Positions 7,550 to 13,256 of a DNA stretch of 13,256 nt are shown here, piece by piece; positions within the stretch are counted from its first letter, which is position 1, and each line of letters starts with the position of its first letter. Source of the DNA: Candidatus Cellulosilyticum pullistercoris (GTDB taxonomy: Bacteria; Bacillota; Clostridia; Lachnospirales; Cellulosilyticaceae); NCBI GenBank assembly GCA_018883705.1, contig JAHLFQ010000011.1:1-13256 (forward strand), in the 5' to 3' direction. Under the pieces are notes generated by a model, which saw only the letters and a list, made by a program, of their open reading frames with translations, did no database searches and was not told the DNA's origin. A program made the position numbers and the translations under genes.

Positions 7550-7569
7550 GCAGTAGGAGGGGAAAGGGA

Positions 7570-9141
7570 ATGTCAGTAGAACTGATTAAAAAGCCGATTA
7601 CAGTAGATGAAATGGCAAAAAAAGAGAGTGTACAAGTAATTAAAGAACGTGACTTAATTGTACCTGATGGAAAACCCGATTTACAGTCAGTTATTCAGCT
7701 AGATGGTAATATATGCATTGACCAAATCGACGTAAGTCAAGACAGGGTCATGTATAGAGGAAAAATTAACGTATGTATCCTTTATAGATCTATAGGGAAT
7801 TCAAAGTGTATGTATACAATGAAGGGTTCGATTCCAATTGAAGACTTCGTTATTTTAGAGGGTGTTAATAAAGATCAACGTATAGACTTTAATTATGATA
7901 TTGAACATATGAGCTATAACATTTTAAATGAGAGAAAAGTTAATGTTAAGGCGATTATGCAAATTAGTGTAGAAGCTACAGGATGCAAGGAAACGAATAT
8001 TATTACAGATATACAGGCAGATAGCATGATAGAGACGAAAGAAGAGGAAATTCAAATTGTCAGCTTGTGTAATGAAAAAGAAGATAAAATAATCGTTAAA
8101 GAAGATTTAACAGTAGCATCTTCAAAGCCATGTATTGGAGAGATCCTTAAATCATGCCTTAAACTTCAAGATGAGCAAGTAAAGCGTACAGATTCTGAGA
8201 TTAAGTATAATGGTATGATAGAAGTTATCACTATGTATGAGGTTGCAGGAGATGAAGATATTCAAATTGTAACTCATAGAGTACCTTTTGAAGGAAGTAT
8301 TGAAAGCCCTCAAGAAGATAATGAGATGTATTGGGATTGCAAACTATCAGTAGAACCTTCTTATATGCAGGTATCACCTGATTATGATGGTGAAGATAGA
8401 ATCATTGAGTGCGAGTTTATTGTGACAGCAAAATATTGTACGTACAATAAATCAACTTATGATACAGTATCTGATATTTACTGTCCAGGCAAGAAAATCA
8501 AGACGAAGGAAAAAGTACTTGAATATATGAATCTTAAAGATAGAGTAGAACTTGCTATTCCAAAGAAAGAAGCTGTTGAACTTGATGAAGATTTTCCAGA
8601 AGGTGCAGAAGTTTTTAGTGCAGAGATTAAGCCTACACTAGAAGAGAAAACACTTCAAGGTAACCAGCTTAACCTCAAAGGAATGCTAGAAATCAAGCTT
8701 CTACTTCTTTGTAAGTCTGAAGAAGAAAATAAGTTAGAAACGATTATCAGTGTCGTACCATTTTCTCAAGATTTAGAAGTAGCAAATGTAGAAGGCAAAG
8801 TGGTTGTTGTACCTTGCATGGATATCAAAGATATCAACATATATGCACAAACAAAGAGAGAAATTGTACTAGAGTATCTTTTAGGTTGTAGTGCACAAAT
8901 CTATGAAGAGAGTGCGCTCAATATACTTGAAGAAGTTGAAATGGATGATATGACCAAAGAAGAGATGGATGCTTATCCTAGTATGACAGTTTATCAAGTT
9001 AAGAAAGGGGATACCCTTTGGAGTCTAGCAAAGCGTTACAATACTACGGTTAAAGATATTCAAGAGCTTAATGATATTGATGTGCCAGAAAACTTACGAG
9101 AAGGTCAGAAGATTATAATCCTTAAAAAGGTACGGTTTTAA
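7570..9141 (+). CDS. sipL: SipL: SPOCS (DUF3794) repeat and LysM spore coat morphogenesis protein
   Basis: SipL works in the mother cell to attach the SpoIVA basement layer around the forespore, replacing the SpoVM-type anchoring of Bacillus in some Clostridia. The 523-residue protein has repeated DUF3794/SPOCS units. The first begins near residue 27 with RDLIVPDGKPDLQSVIQLDG, the second near 185 (SKPCIGEILKSCLKLQDEQV), and a third covers about 355-430 (GNQLNLKGMLEIKLLLLC). A single C-terminal LysM occupies about 475-518 with YQVKKGDTLWSLAKRYNTT and a REGQKIIIL end. This architecture and length fit SipL; in Clostridioides difficile the LysM part contacts SpoIVA. AGGAGGG (7555-7561) sits 8 bases before the ATG. 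It lies 154 bases after yabG with no terminator seen between them, and is followed by a long terminator. Confidence 0.93.
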   Translation: MSVELIKKPITVDEMAKKESVQVIKERDLIVPDGKPDLQSVIQLDGNICIDQIDVSQDRVMYRGKINVCILYRSIGNSKCMYTMKGSIPIEDFVILEGVNKDQRIDFNYDIEHMSYNILNERKVNVKAIMQISVEATGCKETNIITDIQADSMIETKEEEIQIVSLCNEKEDKIIVKEDLTVASSKPCIGEILKSCLKLQDEQVKRTDSEIKYNGMIEVITMYEVAGDEDIQIVTHRVPFEGSIESPQEDNEMYWDCKLSVEPSYMQVSPDYDGEDRIIECEFIVTAKYCTYNKSTYDTVSDIYCPGKKIKTKEKVLEYMNLKDRVELAIPKKEAVELDEDFPEGAEVFSAEIKPTLEEKTLQGNQLNLKGMLEIKLLLLCKSEEENKLETIISVVPFSQDLEVANVEGKVVVVPCMDIKDINIYAQTKREIVLEYLLGCSAQIYEESALNILEEVEMDDMTKEEMDAYPSMTVYQVKKGDTLWSLAKRYNTTVKDIQELNDIDVPENLREGQKIIILKKVRF

Positions 9142-9147
9142 GGCACG

Positions 9148-9211
9148 AATAAAGGAGGGAGAAAAGGTAATCCTACTTTTAAGTAGATGTACTTTTTCTC
9201 CCTCCTTTATT
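9148..9211 (+). terminator. Very long intrinsic terminator after sipL
   Basis: Bases 9148-9169 pair with 9190-9211 over 22 bp, with one G.U pair; the core is AAAGGAGGGAGAAAA against TTTTCTCCCTCCTTT. A second small helix (CTACTT/AAGTAG, 9173-9186) sits inside the apex. The 3' side ends in TTTATTTG. Because both flanks are A/T-rich it may work in both directions. Confidence 0.85.
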
Positions 9212-9270
9212 TGTATGATAAGGCTATTTGTTAATTTTGAATGATATTTTTTGAAATTTTCAATTGCATT

Positions 9271-9280
9271 TTGTATACAA
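9271..9280. promoter_or_regulatory. Putative GntR/FCD operator palindrome upstream of ispE-gntR
   Basis: TTGTATACAA is a perfect 10-base palindrome ending 14 bases before the ispE -35 box. FadR/FCD-branch GntR regulators typically bind short palindromes of the TnGTnnnACnA type, and this site fits. The regulator is encoded in the same apparent operon, so autoregulation is the simplest reading. This is inferred from motif and position only. Confidence 0.5.
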
Positions 9281-9294
9281 TAAATACATTCTAA

Positions 9295-9324
9295 TTGACT
9301 TTATATTTAGGATGCGTTTATAAT
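9295..9324 (+). promoter_or_regulatory. Sigma-A promoter for ispE-gntR
   Basis: TTGACT (9295-9300, 5/6) and TATAAT (9319-9324, 6/6) are 18 bases apart. This puts the start site about 28 bases upstream of the ispE ATG. Confidence 0.75.
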
Positions 9325-9359
9325 AAGAAATAAACCATTAATGTTAAGGGAGCAAAAGA

Positions 9360-10292
9360 ATGAACTCAATTATATTAAAAGGAAGAGCTAAAATTAATTT
9401 AACACTTGATGTAGTTGGGAAAAGAGAGAATGGATATCATGATCTAGAAATGATTATGCAAACAGTCAATCTGTACGATACAATCTACATTCGCAAAACT
9501 AAGGTGTCAGGTATTAGATTAAAAGCGAATTATTCATGGCTTCCTACAAACGAAAAAAATATTGCTTATAGAGCTGCACAGCTATTCTTTGAAGAAGCAG
9601 GAATTGATGGTGGTATAGCAATTGAAATTACAAAACGCATTCCAGTAGCAGCTGGTCTAGCTGGAGGGAGTACAGATGCAGCAGCTACACTTATAGGATT
9701 AAACAGACTATATGAAACAAATTATTCAAGAGAGAAGCTTATGGAGATGGGGCTCAAACTAGGAGCAGATGTACCTTTTTGTATTGCAAGAGGAACAATG
9801 CTTGCAGAAGGAATAGGAGAAGAATTGACACCACTTACACCTATGCCACATACTCATGTGGTTCTAGTAAAGCCACCTATTAGTGTATCTACAGCCGTTG
9901 TGTATAAGAACTTAGATCTTAATTGTATTAAGAAGCATCCAGAAACAAAAACAGTTATTGAAGCATTAGAAGAAGGTAATGTACAAAAAATTGCAGACCA
10001 TATGTCTAATGTATTAGAAGAAGTAACAATTGCCATGCATCCTGAGATTGAAAAGCTCAAACAGGATTTTATGAAGCAAGGAGCAATGGGTGCTATGATG
10101 AGTGGCAGCGGTTCAACTGTTTTCGGGCTTTTTAACACAAGAGAAGCAGCTAGTAGAGCAGCTAAATACTTTAAGATGCATCATAATATAAGAGAAGTGT
10201 ACGTAACTACTACCTATTCGCCTATACTGAAAAATAGAGAAGATAAGAGGCAGAGAAGGGGATTAAGAAGAAGGGGTGCTAAGAGATGTTAG
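9360..10292 (+). CDS. ispE: 4-diphosphocytidyl-2-C-methyl-D-erythritol kinase
   Basis: IspE phosphorylates CDP-methylerythritol with ATP in the methylerythritol phosphate route to isoprenoids, in the cytosol. GHMP-kinase signatures are clear: RAKINLTLDV with the catalytic Lys11, GYHDL, the ATP loop PVAAGLAGGSTDAAATL (95-111), LGADVPFC with catalytic Asp137, and the C-terminal MSGSGSTVFGLF (248-253 core). The normal family length is about 280-290 residues. This protein has 310, and the last 19 (NREDKRQRRGLRRRGAKRC) contain ten Arg/Lys. That tail is encoded by purine-rich DNA that also supplies the ribosome binding site of the next gene. The stop codon overlaps the GntR start by 7 bases. AAGGGAG (9346-9352) supports the ATG. 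Confidence 0.94.
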   Translation: MNSIILKGRAKINLTLDVVGKRENGYHDLEMIMQTVNLYDTIYIRKTKVSGIRLKANYSWLPTNEKNIAYRAAQLFFEEAGIDGGIAIEITKRIPVAAGLAGGSTDAAATLIGLNRLYETNYSREKLMEMGLKLGADVPFCIARGTMLAEGIGEELTPLTPMPHTHVVLVKPPISVSTAVVYKNLDLNCIKKHPETKTVIEALEEGNVQKIADHMSNVLEEVTIAMHPEIEKLKQDFMKQGAMGAMMSGSGSTVFGLFNTREAASRAAKYFKMHHNIREVYVTTTYSPILKNREDKRQRRGLRRRGAKRC

Positions 10293-10966
10293 AGAATACT
10301 TACAATATGAAAATTAATGAATATCTTCCTCTTAGGGATATTGTTTTTCAGACACTTAGAAATGCCATTATTACAGGAGAACTCCAACCAGGGGAAAGAT
10401 TAATGGAGACACAACTAGCTGAAAAGTTAGGTGTAAGTAGAACGCCTATTAGAGAGGCTATTCGTAAATTAGAGCTAGAAGGATTAGTGGTTATGGTACC
10501 ACGAAAGGGTGCACAGGTTGCACAGTTTACAGAAAAAGATATACAAGATGTTCTAGAAGTACGAGCTGCATTAGAAGCATTAGCAGCTAAGCTTGCGTGC
10601 AAGCGTATGGATGATAGATCTTTCCTAAAACTACAACTTGCTATTGCAGAATATAGTTATGCAGCAAAAAGTAAAGATTTAGAAACCATGATTGAAAAAG
10701 ATGTAGAATTCCATGATATCATTTGTAATGCCACTCAAAATGATAAACTGATTCAACTATTTAACAATTTAAAAGAACAAGTTAATCGTTATCGTATTAC
10801 GTATCTTAAAAATGTAGAAGAAAGTGAAACGGTAGAAGCAGAACATTTAGCTATTCTAGATGCACTTAAGAATAAGAAAGAAGAAGTCGCAAGTAATCTT
10901 GCATCTAAGCATATTCATACACAATGTGACTCTATTACAGGTCTTGTAAAAAATCAGAATCAGTAA
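10286..10966 (+). CDS. GntR-family transcriptional regulator, FCD (FadR) branch
   Basis: A 226-residue DNA-binding protein. The winged helix-turn-helix covers about residues 14-80, with LRNAIITGELQPGERLMETQLA and the recognition-helix region VSRTPIREAIRKLELEGLV. The rest is an all-helical FCD effector domain beginning DVLEVRAALEALAAKLA. Likely metal/effector ligands are D139 and H143 (DVEFH), H187 (AEHLAIL) and H209 or H211 (KHIHTQ), the D...H...H...H set common in FCD proteins. Its ATG lies inside the end of ispE, with AAGGGGTG just upstream, so translation is probably coupled. The ligand is unknown; a small carboxylate is typical for the family. In Bacillus subtilis the gene after ispE is purR, an unrelated regulator. 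Confidence 0.9.
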   Translation: MLENTYNMKINEYLPLRDIVFQTLRNAIITGELQPGERLMETQLAEKLGVSRTPIREAIRKLELEGLVVMVPRKGAQVAQFTEKDIQDVLEVRAALEALAAKLACKRMDDRSFLKLQLAIAEYSYAAKSKDLETMIEKDVEFHDIICNATQNDKLIQLFNNLKEQVNRYRITYLKNVEESETVEAEHLAILDALKNKKEEVASNLASKHIHTQCDSITGLVKNQNQ

Positions 10967-10983
10967 GAAGTATATAGGTTATC

Positions 10984-11035
10984 AATAAGGGAGTTATAAA
11001 GTAGACTTGGCATATTACTTTATAACTCCCTTATT
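10984..11035 (+). terminator. Intrinsic terminator after the GntR gene
   Basis: A perfect 20-bp stem (10984-11003 with 11016-11035) surrounds a 12-base loop. The GC-containing core is AAGGGAG/CTCCCTT, and the right arm ends in TTATTT. Confidence 0.85.
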
Positions 11036-11058
11036 TAAATTTCTGTAGATACCTATAG

Positions 11059-11087
11059 TAGTCATGCAAAAGAAATAATGTTAAAAT
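11059..11087 (+). promoter_or_regulatory. Weak sigma-A promoter candidate for the phosphoglucomutase gene
   Basis: TAGTCA (4/6 to the -35) and TAAAAT (5/6 to the -10, 11082-11087) are 17 bases apart, about 42 bases upstream of the ATG. The terminator just before implies that a promoter must lie in this interval. Confidence 0.4.
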
Positions 11088-11128
11088 AAAGTCATAAATA
11101 AAACTACTACCATATAGGAGGGAATAGG

Positions 11129-12850
11129 ATGAATTTCGAGGAAAACTATAAGGCGTGGCTAGAAAGTAACATCATTGATGTAGATACAAAAGAGGAATTA
11201 AAGGCTCTTACGGATATAAAAGAGATAGAAGATAGATTTTATAAGAACTTAGAGTTTGGTACAGGGGGACTTAGAGGAAAAATCGCAGCGGGTAACAACC
11301 GAATGAATACATATACAGTAGGTAAGGCAACTCAAGGACTTGCTACCTATTTAGTAAAGAATTTTGAGAGCCCAAGTGCGGCTATTGCTTTTGATTCAAG
11401 AAATTACTCAGATGTTTTTGCTGAGACAGCAGCTAGAGTATTAGCAGCTAATGGTGTTAAGGTCTACTTATTTGAAAGTCTGAGACCTACCCCAATGCTT
11501 TCTTTTACAGTAAGACACTTAAAGACGCAGGCGGGTATTGTTTTAACGGCATCACATAACCCAAAAGAATATAATGGTTATAAAGTGTATGGTAGTGATG
11601 GCGGTCAAGTTACAGATAATGCAGCCAATGAAATCCTTGGTTATATCAATGAGACCGACATCTTTAGTGATGTTAAAATGATTAGTAAAGAAGAAGCTGT
11701 AGAAAAAGGGCTTCTTGTATATATTGGTGAAGATGTAGATAATGCTTACTATGAAAAAGTAGAAACACTCGTTGTTAATAAAGAAATGGTAAAAGAAAAA
11801 GCTTCTGAGCTTAAAATCATTTATACACCAATTCACGGAAGTGGTAACATTCCTGTGCGTACTATGCTTAAGCGTCTAGGTTACACGAATGTACATGTTG
11901 TTAAAGAGCAAGAATTACCAGACGGAAACTTCCCGACAGCACCATATCCAAATCCAGAGGTGCCACAAGTATTTAACCTTGCTATTGAAATGGCTAAAGA
12001 AGTAGAGCCAGACCTTATCTTTGGAACAGACCCAGACTGTGATAGAATTGGTGTAATTGTTAAAGAAGATAGTGGTGAGTACAAAGTGCTAACAGGGAAT
12101 CAAATAGGTGTACTTCTCTCAGAATATATGCTTAATGCAAGAAAAGAAACAGGTGTCCTTAGCACAAAAGATACACTTATCAAAACCATTGTTACAACGG
12201 AAATGGCTGCAAAAGTAGCTAAGAATTATGATGCACAAATTATGAACGTACTTACTGGGTTCAAATATATCGGAGAGAAGATTGAACAATTTGAGCAAAC
12301 AGGCTCTAATAACTTTGTACTAGGATTTGAAGAAAGTTATGGTTATTTATCAGGTGGCTTTGTAAGAGATAAAGATGCTGTGATTGCAGCAACTCTTATT
12401 GCGGAAATGGCCCTTTATTACAAGACTCAAGGCAAGAATCTAGCAGAAGCACTTCATGATTTATTTGAGAAGTATGGTTACTATAAAGAAGACCTTATTT
12501 CTATTACGATGGAAGGTAAAGATGGTCAAGAGCAAATTGCTGCGATGATTACAAACCTTAGAGAGAATATGCCAAAAGAATTAAATGGTGTGAAAGTAGT
12601 AGTATCAGAAGATTACAAGCTATCTAAACGTGTTGATCGTTTAGCAGGTACATCATCAGATATTGATTTACCAAAATCAAATGTACTCAAATTTATTCTT
12701 GAAGATAAGAGTTGGTTCGTAGTACGTCCTTCAGGAACAGAGCCAAAAGTTAAAATCTATGCTTCTGTAGTAGGTAAAGATGTAGTAGATGCAGATAACA
12801 AATGCGATGTTTTTGTAAAAAGTATCAAAGAATTATTGAATGTAAAATAA
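11129..12850 (+). CDS. pgcA: Phosphoglucomutase/phosphomannomutase-type phosphosugar mutase
   Basis: The protein belongs to the alpha-D-phosphohexomutase superfamily and should interconvert glucose-1-phosphate and glucose-6-phosphate in the cytosol, feeding UDP-glucose, glycogen and envelope sugar synthesis. All four active-site blocks are present: the phosphoserine loop TASHNP (Ser142), the Mg site DPDCDR (301-306), the sugar-specificity loop GFEESYGYLSG (399-409) and the phosphate-binding RPSGTEPK (533-540). The N-terminal FGTGGLRGKIAAGNNRMN is typical. The length of 573 matches the longer PgcA/PGM2-like bacterial enzymes (about 580) rather than the 450-residue GlmM or ManB types. AGGAGGG (11116-11122) lies 6 bases before the ATG. 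It is a single-gene unit between two terminators. Phosphomannomutase or phosphopentomutase activity cannot be excluded from sequence. Confidence 0.92.
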   Translation: MNFEENYKAWLESNIIDVDTKEELKALTDIKEIEDRFYKNLEFGTGGLRGKIAAGNNRMNTYTVGKATQGLATYLVKNFESPSAAIAFDSRNYSDVFAETAARVLAANGVKVYLFESLRPTPMLSFTVRHLKTQAGIVLTASHNPKEYNGYKVYGSDGGQVTDNAANEILGYINETDIFSDVKMISKEEAVEKGLLVYIGEDVDNAYYEKVETLVVNKEMVKEKASELKIIYTPIHGSGNIPVRTMLKRLGYTNVHVVKEQELPDGNFPTAPYPNPEVPQVFNLAIEMAKEVEPDLIFGTDPDCDRIGVIVKEDSGEYKVLTGNQIGVLLSEYMLNARKETGVLSTKDTLIKTIVTTEMAAKVAKNYDAQIMNVLTGFKYIGEKIEQFEQTGSNNFVLGFEESYGYLSGGFVRDKDAVIAATLIAEMALYYKTQGKNLAEALHDLFEKYGYYKEDLISITMEGKDGQEQIAAMITNLRENMPKELNGVKVVVSEDYKLSKRVDRLAGTSSDIDLPKSNVLKFILEDKSWFVVRPSGTEPKVKIYASVVGKDVVDADNKCDVFVKSIKELLNVK

Positions 12851-12896
12851 TAGTATCTACATTAGTTGGAACGATAGATTAGAAACATAAGAGTAT

Positions 12897-12944
12897 AAAG
12901 AAGCCTGTTAAGGAAAGTTCTGTTAGTCCTTAATAGGCTTTTTT
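12897..12944 (+). terminator. Intrinsic terminator after the phosphosugar mutase gene
   Basis: AAGCCTGTTAAGGA (12901-12914) pairs with TCCTTAATAGGCTT (12927-12940) with one G.U pair, around a 12-base loop. The right arm runs into six T. It starts about 50 bases after the stop codon. Confidence 0.9.
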
Positions 12945-13154
12945 ATATAAACCTATGAGTTATGTAAGTAAGAACTAAATGCAAATACAGATATGTCAAG
13001 AGGATGTGGGGGAGTTAGTATAATGTACAAAATGCTAAAATTAGATAGAATTGGTAAAAAATACTGTAAAGAAAAGATAATTTAAGTAAAGTTTTAGTAA
13101 AACATATTGCAATTTATTTTTTTATAAATAAAATAAATGGTGGGAGGCATAAAG
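12945..13154 (+). other. Leader region before the LacI-family gene
   Basis: Together with the preceding terminator and the post-stop spacer this makes a gap of 304 bases without a clear gene. It holds a TATAAT at 13019-13024 without a good -35 (TGTCAA at 12994 is 19 bases away), a possible 20-codon frame (13023-13085), and an A/T-rich partial inverted repeat (TTTATTT/AAATAAA, about 13115-13135) just before the GGGAGG ribosome binding site. I see no CG-centred LacI-type operator and no riboswitch. Confidence 0.5.
13023..13085 (+). CDS. Possible 20-codon small reading frame, Lys-rich
   Basis: An ATG with GGGGGAG (13008-13014) about 8 bases upstream opens a short frame beginning MYKMLKLDRIGKKY, with seven Lys and one Arg in 20 codons. 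The frame also extends upstream to an ATG at 12993. The start overlaps a TATAAT (13019-13024), so if that is the promoter the frame cannot be translated from that transcript. Chance is the default reading. Confidence 0.18.
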   Translation: MYKMLKLDRIGKKYCKEKII

Positions 13155-13256
13155 ATGGCCACAATAAAACAAATTGCTGAACGTGTTCATGTATCTATGG
13201 CAACGGTATCACGCGTATTAAATCAAGATGATAGAATTGCTGTAAGTACAGAGGTA
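13155..13256 (+). CDS. LacI/GalR-family transcriptional regulator, 5' part only
   Basis: Only the first 34 residues are in the window. They form the complete LacI-type DNA-binding helix-turn-helix: MATIKQIAERVHVSMATVSRVLNQDDRIAVS, with VSMATVSRVLN as the recognition-helix and hinge-helix lead. A sugar-binding periplasmic-protein-like domain should follow beyond the right edge. GGGAGG (13142-13147) lies 7 bases before the ATG. Members of this group normally control nearby carbohydrate-use genes, which would lie to the right. The effector cannot be told from this fragment. Confidence 0.93.
   Translation, partial: MATIKQIAERVHVSMATVSRVLNQDDRIAVSTEV

Noticed and set aside
7810..7819. ATGTATACAA, a 9/10 match to the proposed GntR operator
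   Set aside because: It lies well inside the sipL coding region, encoding ordinary SPOCS residues, and lacks the first palindromic base; chance is more likely.
11552..12084. Two minus-strand open frames (11552-11836 and 11881-12084) inside the phosphosugar mutase gene
   Set aside because: They are opposite a gene with all four family active-site blocks and show no protein features of their own.

Overview
The window is AT-rich bacterial DNA with strong AGGAGG-type ribosome binding sites. It carries spore-morphogenesis genes (yabG, sipL, a cotS-like kinase) and uses frequent intrinsic terminators. This points to an endospore-forming low-GC Firmicute of the class Clostridia. The SipL type of SPOCS/LysM protein and the order yabG-sipL-ispE-GntR regulator fit Clostridia rather than Bacillus. 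A Lachnospirales or Cellulosilyticum-like host is plausible, but that is an inference and was not tested.

Layout. Bases 1-423 hold the 3' end of a polar amino-acid ABC transporter ATPase, closed by a hairpin. A stand-alone GNAT acetyltransferase (542-1045) and the tRNA CCA-adding enzyme (1139-2503) follow. A strong hairpin separates cca from a convergent membrane-anchored DUF4340 protein on the minus strand (2638-3594). Divergent from that gene lies a spore block: a CotS-family kinase-fold protein (3799-4791), a membrane-anchored PEGA-repeat protein with a near-consensus housekeeping promoter (4947-6263), the protease YabG (6402-7415) and the coat-morphogenesis protein SipL (7570-9141). Next come ispE (9360-10292) and an overlapping FCD-type GntR regulator (10286-10966), then an alpha-phosphoglucomutase-type enzyme (11129-12850). 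The window ends in the first 34 codons of a LacI-family regulator (13155-13256).

How the genes fit together. YabG processes coat proteins, SipL tethers the SpoIVA basement layer, and CotS-like proteins belong to the coat, so the centre of the window serves the spore surface. The order parallels the Bacillus subtilis yabG-veg-sspF-ispE-purR block: sipL takes the place of veg-sspF and a GntR regulator takes the place of purR. Most units are insulated by their own terminators. No terminator was found between yabG and sipL, and ispE overlaps the GntR gene by 7 bases, so these two pairs may be co-transcribed.

No phage, insertion sequence, CRISPR array, tRNA or rRNA was seen, and no wholly new system is evident. 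The observations most worth checking are a perfect 10-base palindrome just upstream of the ispE-gntR promoter that looks like the regulator's operator, a 67-residue charged tail on YabG, a highly basic tail on IspE, and the PEGA protein placed among spore genes.
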